64,000 nucleotides of DNA, from the NCBI RefSeq assembly GCF_014642835.1, contig NZ_BMJA01000002.1:78519-142518 (forward strand), given 5' to 3'. The translations under genes and the position numbers were made by a program. Shown here piece by piece: positions 36,079 to 45,832 of this stretch; position 1 is the first letter of the stretch; each line of letters starts with the position of its first letter. The notes under the pieces were generated by a model. That model was not told the origin of the DNA, did no database searches, and worked only from the letters and a program-made list of their open reading frames with translations. This stretch comes from Dyella nitratireducens (GTDB lineage Bacteria; Pseudomonadota; Gammaproteobacteria; Xanthomonadales; Rhodanobacteraceae).

Positions 36079-38493
36079 ATGGATCGCGTTGTATGCATTC
36101 TGGCAAGTAGATCGCGGACGTCGTTTCGCCGATTTACCGTGTTGCTCACCTTGCTCTTGCTTGCGTTGGCTTACACCACTTCAGTGATGGCCGATAGCGG
36201 TTGGTGCAACCCGGTAGAGGGATACGCCTATAGCTATGAAGGTACATATGAAGCTTGTCTGAAAGATCTCCAGCATCCTACTTATTGGACGCTTTACAGA
36301 CCCTGCTATTTGAGTTCGCAGCAACCATGGGATGGGAACGGCTATAGCGGCATGTGGGATTCGACATGGACCCTTAATGGTGGGTACTCAAGTGATGGAT
36401 TCGCTTGGTGGTGTGGCGGGTTGACTCCGCCTTCCCCAGGCAAGCCCAACGGAAAGCCTGGCGACAATGCGGTTGGCGACCCGATTAATGCAGGCACTGG
36501 CAATATCTATCGTCAGGATCAGGATTTCAGTGCTGGGCGCTGGCTAAAGTTCGAGCGGTTCTATAACAGTGATCCAAGTGCAGGTACGACCACATTGGGG
36601 CAACATTGGCGTCACTCGTATGCAAGTAGCCTCAGCTATGTCGCGGGTTCAACGTCCGGCACCGGAACGGTCACGATCACTCGAGAGGATGGGCGTGTAG
36701 GTACTTATGCCTTGTCGAGCGGCACGTGGGTGGGTGAGCCCGATATTCCTGATGCACTGACAGAGCAAACGGATAGCAGTGGCAATCCGACGGGATGGAC
36801 TTTGCTGCGTGTCGATAACCGCAGCACGGAGCAATTCAATGCTTCCGGCCAACTCACCAGTATTCAAGACCCGGAAGGGTTCATCACTGCACTGAGCTAT
36901 AGCACGACCAGTACACCCAGCAGTGTAGCGCCGGGGGCTGGTTATCTGATTTCAGTGGTCGATCCGCAGCAACGCAGTATTCAATTCATCTATAACGCTA
37001 GCGGGCTAATCACACAGGTAACAGCGCCCGACGGGACTGCATACAAGTATGCATACGATGCCAATAATGAGCTCCAGACCGTTACGTATCCGGATGGCCA
37101 TACCTGGACATATTTGTATGGAGAATCGCCGAATAACGGTGGCGATACGGCGTCAGGACTGCTGACTGGCATTATTGACGAAAGCGGTAATCGTTACTTT
37201 AGCTATAGCTACAACGCATCCGGCCAGGGCATCAACAATCAAATGGCGGGCGGCGTAGCGTCCTATTCCATTACGTACAACAGCGACGGCTCTGCGGATG
37301 TGCTTGACCCATTAGGTACCTCGCGACACCGCACATTTGCAACCGTGATGGGTGTCCCTCATGTGACCGGAGTCAACGGTACTTGTGAGTCGTGTTCGTC
37401 AGTCAGCGCGTGGTCTTACAACTTAAACGGATTGCCCAGTCAAACGACTGATTTCAACGGCAATACCACGACTTATGCGTACGATTTGGATGGCATGGAA
37501 ACGGTGCGTATGGAGGCATTAAACGCTCCCACGCAGCGGACGATAATGACGACATGGAATGACACTTTCCATGTGCCGACGTTGCGTCAGGTATTCAATG
37601 CAAGTCAAACGTTGATGACGCAAACACAATGGGTTTACAACGCATCGGGACAAGTATTGGCGCGATGTGAAGCAGACCCTAACGTTTCCGGAGCAACGTC
37701 CTATACGTGCGCTGCTACAGGTTCGGTTACCGCGGGCGTACGTCGCTGGGCCTACACCTACTGCGCGGCTGTCGGCACCGGCTGTCCGCTGGTTGGCCTG
37801 GTGCTGACGGCCACTGGTCCGCGCACGGACATCACGCAAACCACCACCTACAGCTACTACACCAGCAGCAGCGCCACCAGTTGCGGCATACCGGGAGCCG
37901 CCTGCTACCAGACTGGTGATCTTTACCAGGTTACCGATGCTCAGGGCCACGTCACCACCATCGCCTCCTATGATGCTGATGGTCGAGTCACACGGACTAT
38001 CGATGCCAACCGCATCAACACGGATATGACATATACGCCACGCGGCTGGTTGGCCTCGCGCAGCGTGAGCGGTGCTACGACAAGCTTTACCTACACGCCC
38101 TACGGGGCGGTGCAAACTTTCACCGATCCAGACGGTGTCACTACCACCTATGGCTATGACACAGCACATCGCCTGGTGAGGATTACTGATGCTCAGGGCA
38201 ACTACACCCAATACGCGCTGGATGCCTCCGGGAACAAAACCGCCGAGCAAACGTATGACTCAAGCGGAACGCTTCACAAGGGCCTGAGTCGCATCTTTAA
38301 CACGTTAGGTAAGCTCACCACCGTAGTCGATGGCCTCAATAACACCATATTCAACGCCAGCGCGAGCGGCAGCTACGACGCCAACGGCAACTTGGTGCAA
38401 AGCGCCGATGGCTTAGGTATCCAACGCCAACAGGGCTACGACGCACTGAATCGTCTGGTGCAGACCATCGACAACTACAACGGCACGAACTGA
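36079..38493 (+). CDS. Exported Rhs N-terminal half, copy 2
   Basis: An 804-residue paralogue of the gene at 33441. It starts MDRVVCILASRSRTSFRRFT with a GGGGAAA site, has an export segment (FTVLLTLLLLALAYTTSVMA), DUF6531 (GDPINAGTGNIYRQDQDFSA) and YD repeats, and stops at the identical YNGTN. Its last 500 bases are almost identical to copy 1, while the middle is diverged. It is followed 106 bases later by the C-terminal half gene. Confidence 0.85.
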   Translation: MDRVVCILASRSRTSFRRFTVLLTLLLLALAYTTSVMADSGWCNPVEGYAYSYEGTYEACLKDLQHPTYWTLYRPCYLSSQQPWDGNGYSGMWDSTWTLNGGYSSDGFAWWCGGLTPPSPGKPNGKPGDNAVGDPINAGTGNIYRQDQDFSAGRWLKFERFYNSDPSAGTTTLGQHWRHSYASSLSYVAGSTSGTGTVTITREDGRVGTYALSSGTWVGEPDIPDALTEQTDSSGNPTGWTLLRVDNRSTEQFNASGQLTSIQDPEGFITALSYSTTSTPSSVAPGAGYLISVVDPQQRSIQFIYNASGLITQVTAPDGTAYKYAYDANNELQTVTYPDGHTWTYLYGESPNNGGDTASGLLTGIIDESGNRYFSYSYNASGQGINNQMAGGVASYSITYNSDGSADVLDPLGTSRHRTFATVMGVPHVTGVNGTCESCSSVSAWSYNLNGLPSQTTDFNGNTTTYAYDLDGMETVRMEALNAPTQRTIMTTWNDTFHVPTLRQVFNASQTLMTQTQWVYNASGQVLARCEADPNVSGATSYTCAATGSVTAGVRRWAYTYCAAVGTGCPLVGLVLTATGPRTDITQTTTYSYYTSSSATSCGIPGAACYQTGDLYQVTDAQGHVTTIASYDADGRVTRTIDANRINTDMTYTPRGWLASRSVSGATTSFTYTPYGAVQTFTDPDGVTTTYGYDTAHRLVRITDAQGNYTQYALDASGNKTAEQTYDSSGTLHKGLSRIFNTLGKLTTVVDGLNNTIFNASASGSYDANGNLVQSADGLGIQRQQGYDALNRLVQTIDNYNGTN

Positions 38494-38599
38494 CAGGGGT
38501 ATAGCCATGGATCAAGGACACTCAGTGAAGGGTTCAGCCGTTGGGAAAGTGGCCACGCGTAGAGAACTTGGGGATCAAACAGGTATCGGGGGGTGCGTC

Positions 38600-40639
38600 A
38601 TGACGGTAAGGAAGAAACCACTGGCCGGCATCATGCTCGGCGTGGCAATCGCCATCTGTGCGTCACCAGTGGCCGCACAAACCGCCAATACCAAGACCAC
38701 CTATACCTACGATGCCCTGGATCGCGTTACCCAGGTGACCGACCCCAGCGGCCTCAACACGACTTATCAGTACGACGGCCTGTCGGATGAAACGCAGCTC
38801 ACCGGCCCCGATACCGGCGTCACGGCCAAGACCTATGACACCGCCGGCAACGTTCTGACCACCAAAGACGCCAACGGCAACACGGTCACTTACACCTACG
38901 ACGCCAACGATCGTCGCCTGAGTGCCAGCTACGCCGATAGCACCCAGAACATCACCTACACGTACGACGAGCCCAACAGCGTCACGGGTTGCACTACGTC
39001 ATACCCCATCGGCCACTTGACGCGGGTGATCGAAAACGCCGTCACCACGGTGTTCTGCTACAACGCCCAGGGCTACGTGATCCAGAAGAGCCAGACGGTC
39101 AACGGGCAGACGGATGTGACGAGCTACACCCGCAGCCCGGGCGGCAAGATCCTGAGCATCACGCATCCCAGTGGAGACCAGGTCACCTACAGCTACGACA
39201 CGGACGGTCACGTCAGTGGCGTCACGGCTACGACAGCTAGCGGTACGAGCACCCTGGTCAGCAACGTCACCTATCTGCCGTTCGGGCCGGTGAGCGGCTA
39301 CACGCTCGGTAACGGCCAAATCATCACACGCACTTACGATGCCAACTACCGGCTGACGGACCTCGTCAGTCCGGCGTTTACATTGCACATGGCACGCGAC
39401 GCGATGGGAGATATCACAGCGATCGGCAATAGCCCAGGCGCCAACCCGGCGACCGAGACCTACAGTTATGACCCTCTGTATCGCCTAACGGCTATCACGG
39501 AAGCCGATGGCAGCACATTAGAGAGCGTGACGTATAACCCGACAGGAGATCGGCTGAGCAAAACGGGTAGTGGTCTCGCCACGGGCGCTTACAGCTATAA
39601 CACCAATACTCATCAGCTGATTGCTACTGGTAACGCAACTCGATCATTGGATGCTAATGGTAATACCACGGCGATCAGTCAAGCTGGTAGCACATACGGA
39701 TTTGGATACAGTGCGCGCAACCGAATGGTGGTGGCACAACTTAATCAGAACCCCATTGCGGCTTATACGTATACAGCCAATGGTGAGCGCGTAGCGAAGA
39801 CCAGCGGGGGCGCTACAGAGCGATACAACTATGATGTGAATAGTCAACTGCTGGGTGAGTATGGAGTTACAAATCGAGAGTATGTCTACCTCGATGGAAT
39901 TCCCGTCGCTAATCTCGATATGCAAGGTGGCGCAACATCGGTTATGTATGTCACGGCAGATCAGCTCGGTGCCCCTAGGGTAATCACTGATGGCAGCGGG
40001 AATACAGCATGGACATGGGCTTACCAAGGTAATGCGTGGGGAGAACAAGCGCCAACGGGTAACGGCTACACGTATAACTTGCGCTTTCCTGGGCAATATT
40101 ATGATGTCGAGACCGGGTTCAATTACAACCTGAACAGAGATTATGACCAGTCGACAGGACGGTATATAGAAAGTGATCCAACTGGCCTGACGGGAGGATT
40201 GAGTACGTATGCGTACGCCGAAGGTCAGCCTTTGAATCTGGTTGATCAACAGGGATTGGCTACATTTTTTGGATTTTCCCCCGATCAAGAAACTAAGATG
40301 AAGAACGCGATCGATGAGGCGAAGGAGAAGCTAAGGAATTGTGATTTAGGTAATTGCAAGAACAAGCCAAATAGCAAAGAGCGCATAATCTCCAATCTCG
40401 ACAACGCAGCATATGTGTATACGCCAAACCTTGGAGCTTGCGGCCTGTCGGGAAGATTTCCATTTGCAAGGAAGATTAAGATTGGGGACGGAGCCTTTGA
40501 TTGGGGACGTTGCTGTGACCTATCTTCTACGCTTGCGCACGAAGCAAATCACCTTGGGTCCCCGGGATCCAGTGGTAGCGAGGGCGCCAGCCAAGATATC
40601 GAATCAACCTGCTTTAACTGTCCAAGGGCGAGGCAATGA
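38600..40639 (+). CDS. Exported Rhs C-terminal half with core and HExxH tip
   Basis: A 679-residue protein. The frame is open from 38507, but the start at 38600 gives a perfect signal peptide (MTVRKKPLAGIMLGVAIAIC...VAAQ) after a GGGGGG site. The mature protein begins TYTYDALDRVTQVTD, the text that follows the fission point in the full-length protein, and continues through YD repeats and the Rhs core (DQLGAPRVI; YAEGQPLNLVDQQGL). The tip from about residue 555 carries HEANH (H647, E648, H651), a second zincin motif in a sequence unlike the first tip. The stop overlaps the next lipoprotein gene by ATGA. Confidence 0.87.
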   Translation: MTVRKKPLAGIMLGVAIAICASPVAAQTANTKTTYTYDALDRVTQVTDPSGLNTTYQYDGLSDETQLTGPDTGVTAKTYDTAGNVLTTKDANGNTVTYTYDANDRRLSASYADSTQNITYTYDEPNSVTGCTTSYPIGHLTRVIENAVTTVFCYNAQGYVIQKSQTVNGQTDVTSYTRSPGGKILSITHPSGDQVTYSYDTDGHVSGVTATTASGTSTLVSNVTYLPFGPVSGYTLGNGQIITRTYDANYRLTDLVSPAFTLHMARDAMGDITAIGNSPGANPATETYSYDPLYRLTAITEADGSTLESVTYNPTGDRLSKTGSGLATGAYSYNTNTHQLIATGNATRSLDANGNTTAISQAGSTYGFGYSARNRMVVAQLNQNPIAAYTYTANGERVAKTSGGATERYNYDVNSQLLGEYGVTNREYVYLDGIPVANLDMQGGATSVMYVTADQLGAPRVITDGSGNTAWTWAYQGNAWGEQAPTGNGYTYNLRFPGQYYDVETGFNYNLNRDYDQSTGRYIESDPTGLTGGLSTYAYAEGQPLNLVDQQGLATFFGFSPDQETKMKNAIDEAKEKLRNCDLGNCKNKPNSKERIISNLDNAAYVYTPNLGACGLSGRFPFARKIKIGDGAFDWGRCCDLSSTLAHEANHLGSPGSSGSEGASQDIESTCFNCPRARQ

Positions 40640-40998
40640 GAATTAGAGCCATATTTCTTATCCTCTTCGTCGCTTTCCTATCGGCATGTACTACTGTTGA
40701 CGGAGAGTATGTCCAGACGGAGGGGGCCAAAATCGACTACCAGAAGGTGGATAAATTGACAAAGGGTGTTAGCACCATATCTGAAACGGTTACAGCGCTC
40801 GGAGAGCCATCGCGGCGATATGTAGGTGCTGGTGATGTCGACGTTCTTGAGTATGTGTCAGTTAAAACCCGTGAGAGTTACGAGAAAACTTTGGGATTTA
40901 TTCATGACAAGGAGACTCAGTCGCTGCGTGAGACGCTAACGCTTACCTTCGAGCATGGTGTGCTTTCATCAAAGGAAGAGAAGTCAGCAAAGGAGTAG
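40636..40998 (+). CDS. Lipoprotein, candidate immunity protein for the second HExxH tip
   Basis: A 120-residue lipoprotein (MRIRAIFLILFVAFLSAC, lipobox LSAC) whose ATG overlaps the toxin TGA. The mature part (SETVTALGEPSRRYVGAGD) recalls BamE/OmlA-like small lipoproteins. It is not obviously similar to the lipoprotein at 4805, as expected for tip-specific immunity. Role inferred from position. Confidence 0.7.
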   Translation: MRIRAIFLILFVAFLSACTTVDGEYVQTEGAKIDYQKVDKLTKGVSTISETVTALGEPSRRYVGAGDVDVLEYVSVKTRESYEKTLGFIHDKETQSLRETLTLTFEHGVLSSKEEKSAKE

Positions 40999-41165
40999 GC
41001 AAAGAAGTCGCCGTTGATCTCCGTAGGGTCCGGTCAGCGGCTACATCTTGTCATCGCCTACATCGTCCATAGCAGTGTGATCACTCGCTACAGCCTTATT
41101 TTCTAACTATAGCGATGTCAGGTAGCCACCATTGCCATCGAGCTTGTGCGTGGCCTTAGCCACGA
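40999..41165. other. Short gap with possible Rhs trace
   Basis: GGTCCGGTCAGCGGCTACAT (41029-41048) resembles the codons for FGPVSGYT in the Rhs core-proximal region (for example near 39288). Only a few codons are involved, so this is tentative. Nothing else is seen. Confidence 0.2.
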
Positions 41166-41205
41166 TTGAACCGCCCCGGTTTTGCCGGAGGCTGTTTGAT
41201 TTGAG

Positions 41206-42104
<899 letters not shown>

Positions 42105-42411
42105 GGTTTGGATCGGCGGTCGAGCTCCGCCTGGGCAAAATACGCGGACGCCTTGCGCAGAATCTCGTTCGCTTGGCGCAGCTCCCGGACCTCCCGCTCC
42201 AGCGCCTTCATGCGCTCATGGTCAAGCCTTGGCGCTTCTTGGCACGGACCTGTGCCTTACGCACCCAATGGTGCAACGTCTGCGGCGTGCAGCCGAGCTT
42301 GGCGGCCATCGATTGGATCGTGGCCCATTCCGACGGGTGGTCAGGCAGGTGCCCGCGCACCAGCCGCACCGCTCGCTCGCGAACTTCCTTGGAATACTTT
42401 TGCTTCGTCAT
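42105..42411 (-). pseudogene. IS3 transposase OrfA, frameshifted
   Basis: It starts MTKQKYSKEVRERAVRLVRG with an HTH ([20 protein letters not shown]), then stops after GLTMSA. The leucine-zipper end [20 protein letters not shown] continues in another frame and ends at the OrfB start (ATGA overlap). A break near 42210 separates the pieces; it is in the wrong place to be the usual OrfA/OrfB programmed shift. Confidence 0.8.
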
Positions 42412-42543
42412 GGCTCCATCTTCTCAAGATTGGGAGCCTCCGATGAAGCCGGGGCGGTTCAAACTGTGGGATATTATTGGTTACAAGATCTTTTTAGTCT
42501 TTCCAGTGGCAATGGTAAGTCAAAAACAGCTCGGGGGCTGACT

Positions 42544-44616
42544 ATGGATGTACAGACCTTTCGCAAAATCGTTGATCGGACGCCAGCGCTGATTGGACCT
42601 CACCAAGCTAGTTTGGAACGACTTTATTCCTACGTGGGTTTGGACTACCAAACTACGCAGCAGCAGCTTGATACCGTTAACAAGGCACTCTACAAAAAGG
42701 TTTGTGATGCTTTCACGAGCGGTCACGCAGAAGCGTGGCGTCTTTGTCGAAGTGTCAAAGCAGACCTGATCCGAGAGCATGTCATTCTCGGGACCCCATT
42801 GGACCCTTACTTTGAAGTTGTAAATCATTTGCAGGACGCTCTGCGTGCCAAGTCTGATCAGTCCGGTGACGTTACTGGCGATTGGGAAGCTGCCATTCGT
42901 GCAGCTCGTGACCATATCGAAGTAAGCATTTGGAGAGAGTCAAACCACCAGAATATCTATGCACGCGAATTTGCCGTGGCTAGGGCGGGAAAGTATCTCA
43001 AGGAACAGGGGTACGCTATTCAGTTAAAGCCAGACTTCATCGCTTTAGAAGAGGCATCTGAAATTGCACTGGTTGCGGAGATAGAGAAGCTCGTGTCCAA
43101 AATGGGAGGGCTCAATATTGCGAGAAAGGTTTTTTCTCTATTGTCTCAAGCATATGACCCTGACATGCAGAGATATCACATTGTTCCTGGTATCTCGGTA
43201 ACAGGCGGTGGTCAACCGCATGTCCCTTGGGGATATCTCTTGCAGCTCGCTGTTAAACATATCAATGGGACGAAGCCGTATCTAGATCTGGATGCCCATT
43301 GGCCGCGTTTGATAAACCTGGTGATGGCATATGCTGCTGTAATCGACGTCCAACCATACGGTCATTCTGCTTGGCAAAGCTTTGACGTGAAGGGCCTCCT
43401 CAAATTTCTTCAAGAGCAAGCACTTTACGATTCGATTTTTCGCTTTCCTCAGCTACGTAGCTCGGATGTGCTAAAGCTATGTAGGGGAGCACTGAGCTTT
43501 TTGGACGACGCATCTCTTACACCTGGTGGCTGGTCCCTTGCTGATGCTTTCGAGGTGATCGGCTATCTTGTCGACCCAGTGCATGACATCAGAGGGCCAA
43601 TGATTGTGGCTGAGACTGATATAAGACGTGCACTTTCCCATGTTCCAAAAGATAGAGTAAGTACCATTCTCCGGGACGTGCTTTCCCATCCCATGGAGGG
43701 ACCCAATCAAGGATTTTCTCGGCCGATAGATGCGCCAACGCCAACTGATAGCAAAAAAGGCGCTGACTTCTATCTTAAGCCTCTCATTCGCCGTTCGGGT
43801 GGCTGCTACCTGCTGGTCGATCGATCAATGTGCGGGTGGGGATATCTCGAAGCGCTGCTGTCCGCTTTACGAGAAAACTATGATGAGTTTGACAACAAAG
43901 TTGGGTTGGCGATCGAAAGCTTCGTCAGGGCCGAGCTTGTTGCTCATGGAGTTCCTACGACCAGCGGCAAGTACGATTTCGGTGGTGAGGAGGGCGAATG
44001 CGACCTAGTGGCCATCACATCCAAAACCCTCATATTCATGGAATTGAAAAAAAAGTCGCTTACCCGACGAGCTAGGGCTGGATCAGATGCTGATCTACTA
44101 TTAGACCTCGCCGGCAGTTTGCTCTCCGCTCAGACCCAAGCGGGCTGGCACGAATTGCGGATTAGTCAAGCTGGATCGCTAGATTTAGCTCAAGGCCAAA
44201 GTCGCAGCCATCTTTCACTTGATGGGCGCGGAATTGAAAAAATAGGCGTCGGATTGTCCGATTTTGGCAGCTTCCAGGATCGGATAATGTTGAAGCACTT
44301 CCTCGAGAAGATGCTCAATGTGGAATTCAATTCACCCGACCCGATCTATGGCGCCCGCTTTACGGCGATGAACAGATCTCTCAAGAAATTTCGAGATCAA
44401 TATTCGGCAGCTCACCGAGGTGAGACCGAGGTCCATCAGCCATTTTTTAATTGTTGGTTTGTTAGCGTCCCACAGCTCCTTATATTTCTTGATGAAGTAA
44501 GTGGGGCGGACAGCTTCAGGGATACGCTTTGGAAATATCGGCATATAACATTCGGAACGTCTGATCTGTATTTCGAAGTTTCAAAGATCAGATCGGTAAA
44601 GGCTGCTGCGGCTTAG
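42544..44616 (+). CDS. Large PD-(D/E)XK nuclease-like protein, possible defence gene
   Basis: A 690-residue protein of unrecognised family. The start at 42544 (MDVQTFRKIVDRTPALIG) is chosen because upstream codons cross the insertion-sequence edge. A C-terminal segment GECDLVAITSKTLIFMELKK has the PD-(D/E)XK pattern: D487, then E500-x-K502. The long N-terminal part is helical and without a known motif. Lower GC content than the flanks and the setting (insertion sequence, SLOG/phosphoribosyltransferase pair) suggest a horizontally acquired phage- or DNA-defence gene. Loss of some 5' sequence to the insertion element is possible. Function unknown. Confidence 0.6.
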   Translation: MDVQTFRKIVDRTPALIGPHQASLERLYSYVGLDYQTTQQQLDTVNKALYKKVCDAFTSGHAEAWRLCRSVKADLIREHVILGTPLDPYFEVVNHLQDALRAKSDQSGDVTGDWEAAIRAARDHIEVSIWRESNHQNIYAREFAVARAGKYLKEQGYAIQLKPDFIALEEASEIALVAEIEKLVSKMGGLNIARKVFSLLSQAYDPDMQRYHIVPGISVTGGGQPHVPWGYLLQLAVKHINGTKPYLDLDAHWPRLINLVMAYAAVIDVQPYGHSAWQSFDVKGLLKFLQEQALYDSIFRFPQLRSSDVLKLCRGALSFLDDASLTPGGWSLADAFEVIGYLVDPVHDIRGPMIVAETDIRRALSHVPKDRVSTILRDVLSHPMEGPNQGFSRPIDAPTPTDSKKGADFYLKPLIRRSGGCYLLVDRSMCGWGYLEALLSALRENYDEFDNKVGLAIESFVRAELVAHGVPTTSGKYDFGGEEGECDLVAITSKTLIFMELKKKSLTRRARAGSDADLLLDLAGSLLSAQTQAGWHELRISQAGSLDLAQGQSRSHLSLDGRGIEKIGVGLSDFGSFQDRIMLKHFLEKMLNVEFNSPDPIYGARFTAMNRSLKKFRDQYSAAHRGETEVHQPFFNCWFVSVPQLLIFLDEVSGADSFRDTLWKYRHITFGTSDLYFEVSKIRSVKAAAA

Positions 44617-44995
44617 GTCGGCGTCGCATCTGCAACAGGCCGTTTAGTTTTGCAGGAATTCCGATACTCGATTTCGAATTATTTCACGGTCCATCGCCGT
44701 CAATCCCATCAACGGACGCGCCGGATATTTCGCCATGGGGCCGTGCTGTGTGACGCGATCCGTGCCGCCTTCCTGAAGCACACGCGCAAGACGCGCGACG
44801 CGACCGAAGAAACCGACTTCGGCGCCTTCGGCGGTGACGTTGGCTTTCGGTCAGCGCGCCAAGTGCTGGGATTTCATCCCAGCCAACACTGCATACCCTA
44901 AAAGACCTTCCCACCACGCTGGATAGTCACGCTTTACTCTGTGTAGAGGGTGGTGGCGGCCGTGGCGTTTGGTTGGTGCCACTTTCAACCGTTCT
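44617..44995. other. Gap between convergent genes
   Basis: Open frames on both strands (44650-44901 plus, 44684-44917 minus) overlap each other, are arginine- or histidine-rich and match nothing known. No gene is called. The text may be debris of an older coding region. Confidence 0.25.
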
Positions 44996-45832
44996 TCAAT
45001 CCGTCTGAGGTGGTTGCGCATTGAGGCGCACACCAAATTCAGAAAGTATCTTCAAAACAGTGGCAAAGCCTGGATTGACTTCGCTACCAAGCGCGCGTTC
45101 GAGGCTCTCCTGGCCCAAGCCAGTGTCTTTTGCGAGCTTGGTTACACCATGGACTTTCGCCAACTTGCCAATCGCTTCCAAGGCAGCTGCTGCATCACTC
45201 ATGGCCAGCGCGGCATTTAGAGAGTCGAGTAGGTCCCGCTCCGTTGGATTTGCAGGGGTTTCGGATTTAACCGCGACTGATTTGAAGAAGCTGGCTTGCT
45301 GGTTTGGCTGCCACTCTTCGGGCGTTGCACGTTCGCGCAGATCATGCAGGAACTCGCTGCTGCACTGGCTCAAGAATGTATCCCAATCGCTTTGCGTCTT
45401 GATGTTGATTGCGCGCTTTTCAGGAACGCTAAAAAGCACGGCGATCTTGCCTGCGCGCACCAGGCGCAGCACGTTGAGAACAGTTCCCGGGCTCTTGCCG
45501 TCCCAGATCATCAAGCCGAAATCGGCTTCTTGAGCCATTTCCCGGTCTTTCGCCGCGTAGAACTGAAAACCCTTCTGGTTCTTGGGCACATCGACTCTAC
45601 GCGTTTGCCACTGTCCGAGATTGTTCCGGAAAGTTTCGCCGGAACAAAAAACGGTCACTTTGTTGTATGCCGCATCGTGGAAGTATTTTTGGACTGCTTT
45701 GTCTGCACCATTAGCGTCGCCGACGATGACGCAATGACCGCTGCTGATCACGTTATCGAGGCGATGCTTCACCTCGGGCGGAAGACGGGAGACGTGTCGT
45801 GATCCGCCAATGAAAATGGTGTTCGGTTTCAA
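44996..45832 (-). CDS. SLOG-like nucleotide-sensing domain fused to HigA-like HTH
   Basis: A 278-residue two-domain protein. Residues 1-140 form a Rossmann/SLOG-like domain: IFIGGSRHVSRLPPEV, HCVIVGDANGADKAVQKYF and EADFGLMIWDGKSPGTVLNV, resembling DprA/LOG-type nucleotide binders. Residues about 195-278 form an addiction-module antidote HTH (LEAIGKLAKVHGVTKLAKDT, GLGQESLERALG, FATVLKILSEFGVRL). The start overlaps the stop of the phosphoribosyltransferase gene by four bases. SLOG domains are proposed sensors or producers of nucleotide signals in conflict systems; the HTH may autoregulate. The exact job is unknown. Confidence 0.7.
   Translation of the reverse strand: MKPNTIFIGGSRHVSRLPPEVKHRLDNVISSGHCVIVGDANGADKAVQKYFHDAAYNKVTVFCSGETFRNNLGQWQTRRVDVPKNQKGFQFYAAKDREMAQEADFGLMIWDGKSPGTVLNVLRLVRAGKIAVLFSVPEKRAINIKTQSDWDTFLSQCSSEFLHDLRERATPEEWQPNQQASFFKSVAVKSETPANPTERDLLDSLNAALAMSDAAAALEAIGKLAKVHGVTKLAKDTGLGQESLERALGSEVNPGFATVLKILSEFGVRLNAQPPQTD

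Noticed and set aside
42520-42545. Walker A-like text SSGNGKS just before the nuclease-like gene
   Set aside because: Spacing does not fit GxxxxGK[ST], and it lies before the likely start codon.
44650-44917. Overlapping frames between the nuclease-like and SLOG genes
   Set aside because: Neither strand gives a family match or plausible start; composition looks non-coding or decayed.
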